Positions 26,293 through 36,500 are shown, numbered from the stretch's first letter. The stretch: DNA of 64,000 nucleotides from Polyangiaceae bacterium (GCA_013361525.1 JABFXY010000144.1:37887-101886), one strand, 5' to 3'. Program-made: numbers and translations. Notes: generated by a model from the letters alone, not told the origin.

Positions 26293-27438
26293 ATGCAAGT
26301 ACGTCGTCTGGATTGTTGGTCGGTCACGAAGCGCACCCCTTCCCGATCGGCACGATTCGAAAGCGTGGTGGATCTGGAGACCGCCGAGCGCGTGGGGGTC
26401 ATCCTGGCCGCCGACGGACTCGGCGCGAAGGCGGCCTTCGAGCTCGCGGCGTCGGTCGCGAGCGACCGGGCGATCCGCGTCGCTGCACCCCTGTTCGTGC
26501 GGATCTCGCGCCGCGAATCCGCGGAAGCGCTCGAGCCGATGCGCGCCGCGGCGCAGGGCCTACGCGCCCGCGGTCTGCCGCCTTCGCTGGTCGGGGCGCT
26601 GATCGACGCGGACGATCGTGACGCGGACGAAACAGTGGAGCTCGTCGAGGCAGCGCGCCGCGCCGGGGTCGGCTTCGTGCTGGCGGTGCCGGCTGCTCGG
26701 CTCGAGCGAATGCCGTCACAAGCGCTCGACGCCCTGCGCGAGGTCGCGGCGCGAGGCCGCACGTTCGTCCACGTGACCGGCCTCCAATCGATCCGCGATC
26801 TGGTCGCCACCATTGCGATGGGCCTTCGCTGCGGCTCGGGTCCTGCTTTCGGCGGAATGGTGGGCGGGGCTGCACCGCCGTTCGGTGCCAATCAACGAAA
26901 GATCATCGAGCTCGCACAGGCGATGGCGGGCGTGGCGCCGCTCGGCTCGGCGTACTTGCGTCGCGAGGCGAACGAGCTGCGTCAGCTCACCGGCGCGCTC
27001 GCCGCCGAGCCCGCGACCGAAGATCTCGCGGCGCTCTGGTCCGATCTCTCGGAGCCGCTTCACGTCTGCGCGGGCGTCATGGAGCGCGCGGAAAGCCTGC
27101 GCGCACGTGCCACGTCGATGGCGCGCGCAGCCGACGAGGATCTGACGAAGCTGTGGGAAGCGGTCGCGTGCGGCCGCCCGCCTCGGTTGGAGCGGATCGA
27201 GCGCGCCGAGGTTTCCCTCCTCGAGTCCATGACGCTCCGCGAGCACGCTTTCTCCGCAGTCCGCGAGGCCCGATGCCGGGCCGCGATCGCGAAGGCCGGA
27301 ACGGAGCTGCGCAGACAATCGCTTCGCGCCGCGGTCGCACAGCGCCGCGCGCGGCTCGTCGCGGTCGAGCTCGAAGCGCGCGCCCCGCAGCGAGTGCGGC
27401 ATCGCGCCTCCGAAATGGCACCCCCTCCGAGCGCGTGA
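26293..27438 (+). CDS. Alpha-helical protein of unknown function
   Basis: A 381-residue, Ala/Arg-rich, mostly helical cytoplasmic protein with no signal peptide or membrane segment. The first half has alternating strand and helix segments (RAIRVAAPLFVRISRRE, AGVGFVLAVPAARL, RGRTFVHVTGL), suggesting a Rossmann- or barrel-like fold. The second half is long helices with heptad-like spacing (EDLTKLWEAVACGR, AFSAVREARCRAAIAKAGTELRR), probably coiled coil. No family recognised. The long opposite-strand frame lacks normal protein composition, so this strand is preferred. Start uncertain. Confidence 0.55.
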   Translation: MQVRRLDCWSVTKRTPSRSARFESVVDLETAERVGVILAADGLGAKAAFELAASVASDRAIRVAAPLFVRISRRESAEALEPMRAAAQGLRARGLPPSLVGALIDADDRDADETVELVEAARRAGVGFVLAVPAARLERMPSQALDALREVAARGRTFVHVTGLQSIRDLVATIAMGLRCGSGPAFGGMVGGAAPPFGANQRKIIELAQAMAGVAPLGSAYLRREANELRQLTGALAAEPATEDLAALWSDLSEPLHVCAGVMERAESLRARATSMARAADEDLTKLWEAVACGRPPRLERIERAEVSLLESMTLREHAFSAVREARCRAAIAKAGTELRRQSLRAAVAQRRARLVAVELEARAPQRVRHRASEMAPPPSA

Positions 27439-27611
27439 CAGGCGACGCGCCACGCCCGATACGCAGTCGCAAAACGACGCACCCGATCGCGCGTGCGGCC
27501 ACATGCCCCAGTGCGTCCGTTTCTTTCTTCGCATGAGAAGCGGGGAAGCCGCCCCGGCGAGGCGCTCGTGCGAGCCGCCCCCAGCGGAATGATTGTCGCA
27601 ATGGACCGCGT

Positions 27612-29915
27612 GTGCTCGAAAAACTCTGCCGATGGGTGCTTCACCATCGGATCAAGACGCTCGTCATCACGGGTGTCCTGATCGTCGCGGCGCTCGCGCT
27701 CGTCCTCCACGGTGGGCAGCTCTCGAGCGGCACGGTGCGCAATACCGAGGCCGGGCGCGCGCAGGATCTCGTCACCCAGGTGACCGGGCACGCCGAGGAA
27801 GCCACCTTCGTCGCGATCTTCACGGCGAAGCGCCCGGAGCAGACGGCCGCCGACATCACGCGCGCAGCCGACGAGGCCGTCGCAGCGTTGAAGACACACC
27901 AAGAGGTAGCGAACGTCGTCACACCGACCACCGCGCCCGGCTTCCTCTCCGCCGACATGGTCAATCCGGAGATGAGGACCGTCCTCGCGTACGTCACGCT
28001 TCGCGGTGACGTCGCGCAGGCGCTGAAGGCGTACCCGGACATTCGCAAGGCGCTCCGATCGAACGACGCCGACATCACGTGCACCGGCCACGTGCCGTTC
28101 GTGCACGACATGAATCAGACATTGAAGCGCGACCTCATTCGCGCCGAGCTCATCGCGATCCCACTCGCGCTGCTCGTCTTGGTGCTCGTGTTTCGCACCC
28201 TCGTCGCCGCCGCGCTGCCCGTCGGTGTCGGCGGGCTCGCCGTGCTCGGCGGCATCGGGATCGTGCTCGGGCTCTCGCACACGACCGATATCGCGATTTA
28301 CACGAAGAACGTCTGCTCGCTGATCGGGCTCGGTGTCTCGATCGATTACTCGCTGTTCCTCGTCAGTCGCTACCGCGAAGAGCTGGACCACGGCTATCCC
28401 ACCAACGAAGCCATCCTCCGCGCCATGACGACGGCAGGAAGAACGATTGCCTTCTCGGGCCTCGCCGTCTGCACCGGCCTCGCGGGGCTGTTCTTCTTCG
28501 CCGGATCGTACCTTTTGCCGATGGGTATCGGCGGCGTCATCGTCGTCATGCTCGCGGTGACGTTCGCGCTGACGACGTTGCCCGCGCTTCTGTCCGTGCT
28601 CGGTCCGCGTATCTTCCTCGGCAGGGTCCATTTGAGAAGGCGGCGCAGGAGCAAGTCCGGTGCGCCCATCTCGCTGCGAATGCCCCGCTGGAGCCGCGGA
28701 CTTTGGGCGCGCATTGCGCTCTACGTCATGAAGCGACCGCTCCTCGTCGGCGTGCCTACGCTGCTCGTGCTTCTCGCGATCGGCGCTCCATTCCTTCATA
28801 TCCAGCTCGCCGCGGCGGACGTGCACGTGCTCGATGGTTCGATCGAGGCGCGCCGGGGCTACGAGCTTCTCAAGCGGACGTTGCCGGACCAAGCGCGAAA
28901 CCGCGTCGTCGTCGCCGTCGAGTTCCCCACGTCCCCCGCCCTCACGCCGGCGCGCGTCGATGCGCTCTACGATCTCACCAAACGGCTCGAGAAGACGCCC
29001 AACGTCACCAAGGTGCAGAGCCTCTTCGGCGGCCGGGAGGGCATGTCGAAAGACGAGGTGCGTGAGCTCATCCTCGATCCTCCCGTCTACGCGCAGGGGA
29101 CGATCGAAGAAGCGAAGGCACTGACGGTCGGCGATCGCGTCGTGTTGATTCACGCGCTCACCGACGCGACCTCCGATACCGAAGCTGCGCGTTCCATCGT
29201 GCGGACGCTTCGCACCGACCGCGGGGTCGCGGACGGGGCTTTCGTCGTCGGCGGCGACATCGCGCACGACGTCGACGCCACCGATTTCATTCTGTCGCGC
29301 ACGCCCCACGCCGTCGCGTTCGTCGTATGCGCGACGCTCATTCTCCTGTTCCTGCTGCTACGCAGCGTGCTCCTACCCATCAAAGCCGTCCTGATGAATT
29401 TTCTGTCGATGGCGGGCTCGTTCGGCGCGCTGGTGCACATCTTCCAGGACGGCAATTTCGGTGTCCGCGAGCCGCGACCGCTGGAGCCGACCCTACCGGT
29501 CCTCTTGTTCTGCGTCCTGTTCGGCCTCTCGATGGATTACGAGGTATTGCTCCTATCGCGCATTCGCGAGGCGTACCGGAGGACGAACGACAACACCGGC
29601 TCGGTCGCCGAAGGGCTTCAGAAGACGGCGAACCTCATTACCAGCGCCGCCGCAATCATGGTCTCGGTCTTCGTCGCATTCGCCTTCGCCGACGTCGTGA
29701 TGATCCAAGCGGTCGGCGTCGGCATGGCGCTCGCCGTCACGCTCGACGCCACGCTCGTGCGAACGCTCCTCGTGCCGGCGACGATGCGCCTGATGGGTGA
29801 TCTCAATTGGTGGGCCCCGCAATGGCTCTGGCGAAATCATCCGCCGAAGCCCCCTCCCCCGCCGGCGACGCCAATCCGACACTCGCGGCCTACGCCCGCT
29901 GAAGGTGGGGCCTGA
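27612..29915 (+). CDS. MMPL-family RND transporter
   Basis: A 767-residue inner-membrane transporter in the classic two-half arrangement. Each half has one N-terminal helix, a large periplasmic loop and then five helices, 12 in all. The proton-relay Asp-Tyr motifs are visible in both halves: GLGVSIDYSLFLVSRYREE (TM4 region, residue about 245) and FGLSMDYEVLLLSRIREAY (TM10 region, about 640). MMPL proteins export lipids, siderophores or hydrophobic metabolites using the proton gradient. It starts with GTG at 27612. There is no adjacent biosynthetic operon to name a substrate. Confidence 0.94.
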   Translation: MLEKLCRWVLHHRIKTLVITGVLIVAALALVLHGGQLSSGTVRNTEAGRAQDLVTQVTGHAEEATFVAIFTAKRPEQTAADITRAADEAVAALKTHQEVANVVTPTTAPGFLSADMVNPEMRTVLAYVTLRGDVAQALKAYPDIRKALRSNDADITCTGHVPFVHDMNQTLKRDLIRAELIAIPLALLVLVLVFRTLVAAALPVGVGGLAVLGGIGIVLGLSHTTDIAIYTKNVCSLIGLGVSIDYSLFLVSRYREELDHGYPTNEAILRAMTTAGRTIAFSGLAVCTGLAGLFFFAGSYLLPMGIGGVIVVMLAVTFALTTLPALLSVLGPRIFLGRVHLRRRRRSKSGAPISLRMPRWSRGLWARIALYVMKRPLLVGVPTLLVLLAIGAPFLHIQLAAADVHVLDGSIEARRGYELLKRTLPDQARNRVVVAVEFPTSPALTPARVDALYDLTKRLEKTPNVTKVQSLFGGREGMSKDEVRELILDPPVYAQGTIEEAKALTVGDRVVLIHALTDATSDTEAARSIVRTLRTDRGVADGAFVVGGDIAHDVDATDFILSRTPHAVAFVVCATLILLFLLLRSVLLPIKAVLMNFLSMAGSFGALVHIFQDGNFGVREPRPLEPTLPVLLFCVLFGLSMDYEVLLLSRIREAYRRTNDNTGSVAEGLQKTANLITSAAAIMVSVFVAFAFADVVMIQAVGVGMALAVTLDATLVRTLLVPATMRLMGDLNWWAPQWLWRNHPPKPPPPPATPIRHSRPTPAEGGA

Positions 29916-29928
29916 GCGCCCGACCATC

Positions 29929-32900
29929 TCACGCCGTGATCGACGGCATCGAGGGCAACACGGTCGTGCGGAACCGCCCCTGGTGGCGGTTCTCCGCGTC
30001 GGCGACGACGGCAGCGGTCACACGCGATTCCAGATCCGTGAGACGCGCCCACGACCATTGCAGACGCGGCAGGAACGCGTCGCTTCGGTAATAGCTACCA
30101 ATGACGTGCAGAAAGCGGCACAGCAGCAGGAGTCGCTCGAATGCAATCTCCGGTGTTGCCGCCTCGAGGAGCAATGCGGCTTCGGCGCGCCGCGCGGCCA
30201 ATTGCAAGTCCCTCCGCGCCCAGAGCCAATCTTCGTCCAGGGCCGTGAGAGCCGACCGCGCGTCTCCGCGCGCCAGCGCTTCGTCCGAGGCTTGCAGGCG
30301 GTCGATCAGGGTACGCGCGCGCTCGAGCGAACCGCCCTTCTCGGGGTGTGCCTCCACCGGCTCGAGAAGCGCGAGCAACAGCTCGAGGAACTCCAGGTCG
30401 CAGCCGCCGTATCGAGACCGTGCGGCATCGAGGTGCAGTCTTCCTGCCTCGACATCGCCCGACGAATATGCGCAGAGCACCATGAGGTGATGAAAGTGTT
30501 GCCGCCGGTCGGGCGCCAGAGCGGTTTCGTCCACATAGGTGCTCCGATGCGCGACCTCGACCCAATCGGAGAGTGATGCCGCGTGATCCATCGCGAGCAG
30601 CGCGATACGCGACCCGTCCGGGGTGTCCGTGGCCAGCGTCGAAAGAATCGCGGACTGCTCTGCGGACTGCGCAAGCTCGTCGTGAACAGCGTCGATCCGG
30701 TGAACCTTGGCGCGGCCATGTCCGCAGACCAGCTCCATGCGTCCATCCATGCGCGCGAGCGCCACATCGACGGGCGGGCTCTCGAGATGGGGCGGGCTGT
30801 CGGCATCGAGCTCGACGATAGGCCGGGAACCCGCGGGGTCGAACGCGAACAGCTTTCGGCACGCGGAATCGACAGCGACGATCGCGCACGAATGGTGCAA
30901 TCTCCACACGACGCGCAGACACGCTTCGTCGGCGAGGGCGTACATCGTTCGGCGGCCGTTGGCCGTCAAATAGGTGAGCAACGTCAGCCCCCTGTCGCGC
31001 GACGTGAGCAAGCTCGGCCGCGTCCCCGTCCGGAGATCGTCGAGCACGACGCGCGACCGCTCTCTGCCGTTGTCATCCGTCGCGGCCACATACGCCTCGA
31101 CTCCAGGTGATTGGACCAAAATGACGAACCCGCAACCCGATGGATGTACCGCGACAGCCTTCGTCCAGCGCGGAAATGAGACTTTGGGCAGCGGCCGTCC
31201 GTTGGCCGCAAAGACGGTCATCACCCGGCGGCCGTACTGTTGGAGCGCAAAGGCAGCCAGGCCCGTGCCCGCGATCGATACGACACTTCCGGTCCCTTCG
31301 TGTGCCCGGCCGAATTGTTGGTCATCCAAGTTCGCCACCTGGACGGTCCGCCCGCCGTCCCGCGCCAGCCAAACGTATTGACCCTCCCAGTCCAACGTCC
31401 CGCGCGCGAATTGCGCCAATGGCCGCGCCCCTTCACGCTCCAAATCGCCATAGCAGCGAAGCTCGAGATCCGGCAGCCGCAAATCCACGTATCGCATGCA
31501 GCCGAAGATCAGACGAACGCGGTCTTCGTGAACGCAGACATCGACAACGGCGGTCCCACTCGGAGCGCAAACCAGAATGGAACGCGCGAGCTCGCCCGTC
31601 CGAAGGTCGATGGCGCGAATACTGACATACGGCCTCGCATGCTCGACGCTGAGGAGAAGCTCGTGCTTCAAGCTCACGAGGCGGCCGTGCGTCGCGGCGA
31701 GCCCAGCCTGCCGTTGCCAGCCGGAATCCCGCGCGCCATCCGTCCGTGCCGCCGCCCATCGTGCTTCGGCAAACTCTCGCCCCGAGCGGGCCATGTCCGC
31801 CCATAGTGAGCGCTCCGTTTCGGTCGCCGCGGCCTGTGCCTTGGCTTCCGCGAGGACAATCGCGCGCGGGTTTCCGTAGCGAATGTCTTCCTTGAGCACG
31901 CCCACAGTCGTCCGCACCTCTCGCAGGGCGAGGACGTTTCGCTCGCAGACCTCCAGCTCGGCGCGCATCTCCTCGGAGAGGCGCGTTCGGTCGATGGTCG
32001 AAAGCATCTCCGAAGCCTTCGCGAGCTCGCTCCGCCGAATCGCCTGGTCGAGCGCGCGCAATGCGTCGGCAGCCTCTTGCCGCTTCATCTCTTCGTGCCA
32101 TTTCGCCAGCACCCGCACGTGGTCTGCGGCTTCGGGCAGGTGCTGGAGCACCGCCGAATGCGGCGATAGCAGCGACCACGCTGCGGCGTCGTCGAGCTCT
32201 TGCGCCGAGAAGGCGCGAAAGGCTTCGAGCGCACGGACGATCTGCTCGTCGGACGAGTCGGGCCGAGCGACAGCGAGCCGTTCGACGATATCGAGATCGG
32301 GATTGCAGGCGCGCTCGCGGGCAATGGGCCGTTCGTCCGCGTCCAGACCGAGGTAAAGGTCCGCCCGCCGCGGCATACCGAACCACGCAGAAAGGGCGGC
32401 TCCGATGCGCTCCTCGCGTCGAAGCTCACCCTGTCGCTGCAGGAGGCCGTTGCGGAGATCGTCCAGCTCGGCGCGCAATACGAGATTGAGCGCATCGCAG
32501 TCCAGCGACTGGAGCGAGGTGAGCGCCAGCCACGGATCACCCGACGCGGCGAGCATTCGCGCGCGCACCATGGCGTCCGAGGCGTGAGCGGCCTTCTTCG
32601 TCGCGCCCCAATTCTCGATGATGGCTCGAGCGACCCGACTCGTGGGGAACCGAGCCATGAGAAGCTCTGCCTGCCGTGCGATTGCTTCACTCGGCTCATC
32701 GCAATGAGCCTCCAGCTCTCGTTCTTCACGCTCGCGCGCGACGTCGTCGACCCGCTCCACCTCGACGCGAATGCCGTGTAGCGAATTGGATCGCGGGTCC
32801 AAGCGCAACCCTCGCGCCACGTATTCACCAGCCTCCACGTGCCGCCCCGCCTCGAACGCGAGCTTCGCGAGCGACGCAATCGCCTCTGCCGACCGAAGCT

Positions 32901-33642
32901 CATCGGCGCCGACGAGCCAGCGCTCGACCCGAGACGCGTCTCCGAGCCGGGCGCAGGCGACGGCGGCGAGCCCACGCACCGACGCCGATTTGGACGCGAC
33001 GCCGGCGATTCGCTCGGCGGCGGCACGAGCAGCGTCGTCCAACCCCAGGTGATCGACCAGCAGCTCCAGCAGCTTGACCACCGCGACGACGGCCGCGTCG
33101 CTATTTGCCACAGCAGCCTCGTATGCGGCCCTCGCCCCGTCGTAATCGAACTCCGAAAGCAGCTCGTCTCCTCGCAGCACGTGGGCCTTCCAGCCCCCGC
33201 CTCGAGCACTCGACGGGGTGCCGCGATTCGAATCACGCGCGCGCCTCGCCTGCGGAGGAGTGTGGACTTCTTCAAATCCAATATCGAGCGCGAGACGCAC
33301 GATGGATCGCGCGTTTTCGCCGAGCTCCAGGACGACGGCGTGACAAGCATCGCAATCGAGGTGGCGGTGGTCGATGGATACGATGTCCTCGTCGCTGCCG
33401 GCTTTCACGATGACGAGGTCGTCGGCGAATCGCTCGATCAGCAGTGTCTGGAGCGCAGCCTTGATTCGATAACGCCGCGCGCTCTCTTTGGGCGAATACC
33501 CTTTACCGGTTGGGTTCTGATCGTGAATCAGCCGCATCAGGGTCGCGGCGTCTGGACAAGCTCGTCCCGCGAGCACTCCGTCGAGGTCCGCCCAGCTCTT
33601 CTTGTTGCAGTTTTGCCGCTCTCTATCGTCTCGCTTGCCCAT
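29929..33642 (-). CDS. Large TPR-like plus beta-propeller-like protein of unknown function
   Basis: A 1237-residue cytoplasmic-looking protein; no signal peptide or membrane helix. Residues 1-75 are a charged helical segment with a CDACH motif just after (near 96-100). Residues about 150-640 are rich in paired amphipathic helices with A-x-A-x-x-x-Y-like spacing (DYDGARAAYEAAV, AFEAGRHVEAGEYVARGLRLDP), as in TPR/SEL1 arrays. Residues about 660-1000 are beta-rich short repeats (VVDVCVHEDRVRLIFG, GQYVWLARDGGRTVQVANL) resembling a propeller. A second helical array closes the protein. GGAGGG lies 8 bases before the ATG. It is a plausible scaffold; no function can be assigned. Confidence 0.7.
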   Translation of the reverse strand: MGKRDDRERQNCNKKSWADLDGVLAGRACPDAATLMRLIHDQNPTGKGYSPKESARRYRIKAALQTLLIERFADDLVIVKAGSDEDIVSIDHRHLDCDACHAVVLELGENARSIVRLALDIGFEEVHTPPQARRARDSNRGTPSSARGGGWKAHVLRGDELLSEFDYDGARAAYEAAVANSDAAVVAVVKLLELLVDHLGLDDAARAAAERIAGVASKSASVRGLAAVACARLGDASRVERWLVGADELRSAEAIASLAKLAFEAGRHVEAGEYVARGLRLDPRSNSLHGIRVEVERVDDVAREREERELEAHCDEPSEAIARQAELLMARFPTSRVARAIIENWGATKKAAHASDAMVRARMLAASGDPWLALTSLQSLDCDALNLVLRAELDDLRNGLLQRQGELRREERIGAALSAWFGMPRRADLYLGLDADERPIARERACNPDLDIVERLAVARPDSSDEQIVRALEAFRAFSAQELDDAAAWSLLSPHSAVLQHLPEAADHVRVLAKWHEEMKRQEAADALRALDQAIRRSELAKASEMLSTIDRTRLSEEMRAELEVCERNVLALREVRTTVGVLKEDIRYGNPRAIVLAEAKAQAAATETERSLWADMARSGREFAEARWAAARTDGARDSGWQRQAGLAATHGRLVSLKHELLLSVEHARPYVSIRAIDLRTGELARSILVCAPSGTAVVDVCVHEDRVRLIFGCMRYVDLRLPDLELRCYGDLEREGARPLAQFARGTLDWEGQYVWLARDGGRTVQVANLDDQQFGRAHEGTGSVVSIAGTGLAAFALQQYGRRVMTVFAANGRPLPKVSFPRWTKAVAVHPSGCGFVILVQSPGVEAYVAATDDNGRERSRVVLDDLRTGTRPSLLTSRDRGLTLLTYLTANGRRTMYALADEACLRVVWRLHHSCAIVAVDSACRKLFAFDPAGSRPIVELDADSPPHLESPPVDVALARMDGRMELVCGHGRAKVHRIDAVHDELAQSAEQSAILSTLATDTPDGSRIALLAMDHAASLSDWVEVAHRSTYVDETALAPDRRQHFHHLMVLCAYSSGDVEAGRLHLDAARSRYGGCDLEFLELLLALLEPVEAHPEKGGSLERARTLIDRLQASDEALARGDARSALTALDEDWLWARRDLQLAARRAEAALLLEAATPEIAFERLLLLCRFLHVIGSYYRSDAFLPRLQWSWARLTDLESRVTAAVVADAENRHQGRFRTTVLPSMPSITA

Positions 33643-33871
33643 GGGGTGTGCCCTCCGCCGCCGACCGCTTTGCCGGAGGAGTCACCGCGACATGGGAACC
33701 GTGGACACACGAACGACTTCTGTCGGGATTCGAAGGACCGCGGGGTGCGCCTGCACGCGCCGAAGCCGTGCGATCAGGGACACTTAGGATGCCTCGAGGG
33801 GTGGTGACCAGCGGCCGCGACCACCTCGGGGCGGCCCGTCAATCAGGGCCGACGAACACCGTCGACGGCCG

Positions 33872-35062
33872 CTACTCCACCGGCCAACCGCGCCACGTCC
33901 AGACGAGCGTGTCGGCCAATGTCTGCTTGAACACATTGCCGTCACAGTGGCCTGCGCCCTTCGCGAAGATATAGCGATAGTGATAGTCCTGAGCCTTGAG
34001 CGCCGCCGCGGTGCGCTGATTGGCCATGGGCCAATTGTGGTGCCCGTCCTCAGGGGCGCCGGCGCCGTTATCGTTCTCCGACACGTGCAGGAAGATGCGT
34101 AGCGGCTTTGGCTCGGTGTTCTCGATGAGCTTCAGACCGGAGTGGTACTCCCACGCCCCGAGCGGAAACATCGCCTCCTCCGCCGCGTCGTCGTCTTGTT
34201 GGTCCACGAACGTGCCCGAATAGGTAATCAGGCGGGCGAAGAGATCGGGACGGAACCAACCCATCGTAAGCACCGCGGCGCCGCCGGAGCTGCAGCCGAG
34301 CGCCGCCTTCCCTTCAGGGTTGCTCGTGAGCTTGAAGTTCGGAAAGGCCGCTTTGATTTCTGCGTTGTCGCGCACCGCGGGGAGCACCTCGGACTCGATG
34401 AATCGCGCGTAGCGGTCCGACATCGTGTCGTATTCGAGACCGCGCTCACTGCCTTTGCTGTCGCCTCCGCCGTTCTGCACTGCAATGGCCACGAACGTGG
34501 GAAGCCGGCGCGCGGGGTCGCTGGAGATCGTGAGATTGTCGAGCGCGCGGCTCACGAGGTCGAGCGGGCCCGGGCCGTCCTGAATGACGAGCAGCGGCGC
34601 TTCGTCACCGTCCTGGTAGCTCGCCGGGATGTGGACATAGACGTCGCGCGTGAACGGATGTTGGTTCTCCGGATTGAGCGTCGCGTCGTCGCCTTTGAAG
34701 ATCAGACTGTCGGTCGAGCTCATCTGAAAGGAGAAGCTCATCCCTTGGGGCGCGCCGAGATCGGTGAGATCCGGATCGGTCATGTAGTCCGGTCCTACTT
34801 CGAAGTCGCCGTCACCTTCGGTATCGGTCGGAAGCGTGCTGGTTCCGCCGGAGCCACCGACACCGCCAGCACCAGTGGCCTCGCCGCCGCTGCCGCCACC
34901 CCCTGTCGTCGCCGGCGTGCCTCCGGTCGACGTGTCGTCGCCGCCGGCACCACCGCCGCCCGCCTCGGAGGAAGAGTCGCCGCAAGCCACGCTCGCGAAT
35001 AGGCCGAGACCGAGCAAACCGGAAAGCAACGAATTGGGGCCTGTGCCAAGGCGAGTCGTCAT
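33872..35062 (-). CDS. Esterase-family lipoprotein (enterochelin-esterase-like)
   Basis: A 396-residue lipoprotein with lipobox ASVAC near residue 28 and a long Gly/Ser/Thr linker (GGGGSGGEATGAGGVGGSGG type). An alpha/beta-hydrolase domain of the Fes/esterase D type covers about 120-396. It shows YVHIPASYQDGDEAPLLVIQDG near the start, the nucleophile loop GCSSGGAAVL near 270 and the catalytic-His candidate GAGHCDGNV near the end. The start at 35062 is used. Despite the Fes resemblance, no siderophore genes are adjacent, so the ester substrate is open. It lies 12 bp after another minus-strand lipoprotein gene. Confidence 0.82.
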   Translation of the reverse strand: MTTRLGTGPNSLLSGLLGLGLFASVACGDSSSEAGGGGAGGDDTSTGGTPATTGGGGSGGEATGAGGVGGSGGTSTLPTDTEGDGDFEVGPDYMTDPDLTDLGAPQGMSFSFQMSSTDSLIFKGDDATLNPENQHPFTRDVYVHIPASYQDGDEAPLLVIQDGPGPLDLVSRALDNLTISSDPARRLPTFVAIAVQNGGGDSKGSERGLEYDTMSDRYARFIESEVLPAVRDNAEIKAAFPNFKLTSNPEGKAALGCSSGGAAVLTMGWFRPDLFARLITYSGTFVDQQDDDAAEEAMFPLGAWEYHSGLKLIENTEPKPLRIFLHVSENDNGAGAPEDGHHNWPMANQRTAAALKAQDYHYRYIFAKGAGHCDGNVFKQTLADTLVWTWRGWPVE

Positions 35063-35086
35063 GGCGCGACCCATAGCACCTCGCGG

Positions 35087-36418
35087 TTAGCGCGCGTCGG
35101 GTGCCGGCGGCGACATGACCGCGAGGATGTGCTGATTGCAATTTTCGGCGCAGGGCGTACCGGCTGGGCCGAAGCCGAGATCGATAGGCTCGTCGCTCAT
35201 CAGCGCGACGACGATGCGTCCGTCGGGAAGCGGCGCGATATCGCGTATGCCATTGACGCCCGGTCCACCGATCGTGCGCACGGCAATCGGCTCGCCTTGG
35301 GGCCCAAGTCGAGCCAAGAGACCATCAAAGCTGCCGGCGCTCGATACCCAACCGGTCCCGAGGTTCACGCTGTCGAGCAAGGAGGCGGCAACGACCCAGC
35401 CGCCGGCGACGGGCGCAATGGATGCTGCATAAGGAGGCCAATGGCCCTGGTCTTCGTCACCTTCCCATTGAACGACGATCGGGGACTCCCAGAGGAGCTC
35501 GCCGGTATCGACTGCGCGGCTGCGCACCCATGGCTCGTCCTCGAGCGCGGGCCGAGTGCCCTCGACAAGCTGGTCCCCGACGATGCGCATCAGGGAGTCG
35601 GCCTGGGTACCTTCCTGGGACCAGAGCACGCTGCCATTGCGACGAACTTCGACGGTCGGCGGCGACGACCAACCCCTGCTGATGCGGCGGACCTGAATCC
35701 CGTTCGCGCCGCGCTCGAGCTGCCGGAGCTTCTCTCCGGGACCGAAAAATTCGAGCGAACGGACCTCGCCCTGAGGGTCCCACTCGACGAGCAGCTCGGA
35801 GCTCACGTCGTCTATACCGCCGTCATACACTTGCCCTGCGATTTCCAGGCGATTTTGAAAGTTCACGACGGCCCAGGTCGTGCCGTCAGGATCGAACGCG
35901 GCGTCGATCACGCCTATGCCCATATCGTCTGCCGGATAGTCGAGTGACCATTCGAGCTCGCCGGTGGCAGAGAGAATCGTGTGGAAGATGCTCGGGTCGT
36001 GTCCGCTCGTACCGACGACGTGAACGCCGCCATCGACGTCCACCCCGGCGAAGAGGGTCATCGTGTCGGACGCCGAACGACCGAGCTGCCGCGCCCAATG
36101 GAGCCGACCATTGGGGTCGAACTTCAACACGACAACGTCGGGCGCGGAGAGCGTGAAGCAGTCGATGGAAGCGCCGCCGTCGAACGGGGCTGCGACGACG
36201 ATCGACCCGTCGGGCGCGACAGCAACGTCGAAGGCTCCGTCTCCGGTCCCCGCGAGGCCGAGCGGACGCATCCACGCGCCGTCGCCAAACACCCGGTCGT
36301 CGAGCTCGCACGCCGGCTCGATGGGCGGGTCCTCGTGGCTCGGCTCATCCTCGAGCGACGACCGAGCGCCGCACGCAACGAGCATCGAACCGAGGACGAG
36401 CACGTACGGCAGTCGCAT
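35087..36418 (-). CDS. Beta-propeller-like lipoprotein
   Basis: A 443-residue lipoprotein (lipobox MLVACG near residue 16). An acidic linker precedes a body of repeated short strands with DPNGRLHW, DVDGGVHVVG, DPDGTTWAVV, PQGEVRSL and PDGRIVVAL units. These are the SBBP/PQQ-like seven-bladed pattern common in myxobacterial surface lipoproteins. Two cysteines near the N-terminus and a C-terminal CAENC may form disulfides. No catalytic motif is visible; a scaffolding or binding role at the cell surface is inferred. It is transcribed with the esterase lipoprotein, 12 bp apart. Confidence 0.78.
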   Translation of the reverse strand: MRLPYVLVLGSMLVACGARSSLEDEPSHEDPPIEPACELDDRVFGDGAWMRPLGLAGTGDGAFDVAVAPDGSIVVAAPFDGGASIDCFTLSAPDVVVLKFDPNGRLHWARQLGRSASDTMTLFAGVDVDGGVHVVGTSGHDPSIFHTILSATGELEWSLDYPADDMGIGVIDAAFDPDGTTWAVVNFQNRLEIAGQVYDGGIDDVSSELLVEWDPQGEVRSLEFFGPGEKLRQLERGANGIQVRRISRGWSSPPTVEVRRNGSVLWSQEGTQADSLMRIVGDQLVEGTRPALEDEPWVRSRAVDTGELLWESPIVVQWEGDEDQGHWPPYAASIAPVAGGWVVAASLLDSVNLGTGWVSSAGSFDGLLARLGPQGEPIAVRTIGGPGVNGIRDIAPLPDGRIVVALMSDEPIDLGFGPAGTPCAENCNQHILAVMSPPAPDAR

Positions 36419-36468
36419 GGCCTACGAGGCTAGCGGGGCACGCGCGCGCTCGAGGCTCACAAAGCATG

Positions 36469-36493
36469 AAACCCGGCACATCAGGCCGGGTTT
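36469..36493. terminator. Terminator hairpin beside tRNA-Cys
   Basis: AAACCCGGC and GCCGGGTTT form a 9-bp stem around the 7-base loop ACATCAG, just downstream of the minus-strand tRNA. The minus-strand tail is TTTCATG, a short U-tract. It probably ends the tRNA transcript. Confidence 0.75.
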
Positions 36494-36500
36494 TCAGGGA

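Noticed and set aside
27060..29309. A 749-residue minus-strand frame opposite the MMPL transporter
   Set aside because: Arg/Asp/His-rich antisense composition, while the plus strand gives an intact 12-helix transporter. Long antisense frames are expected at this GC content.
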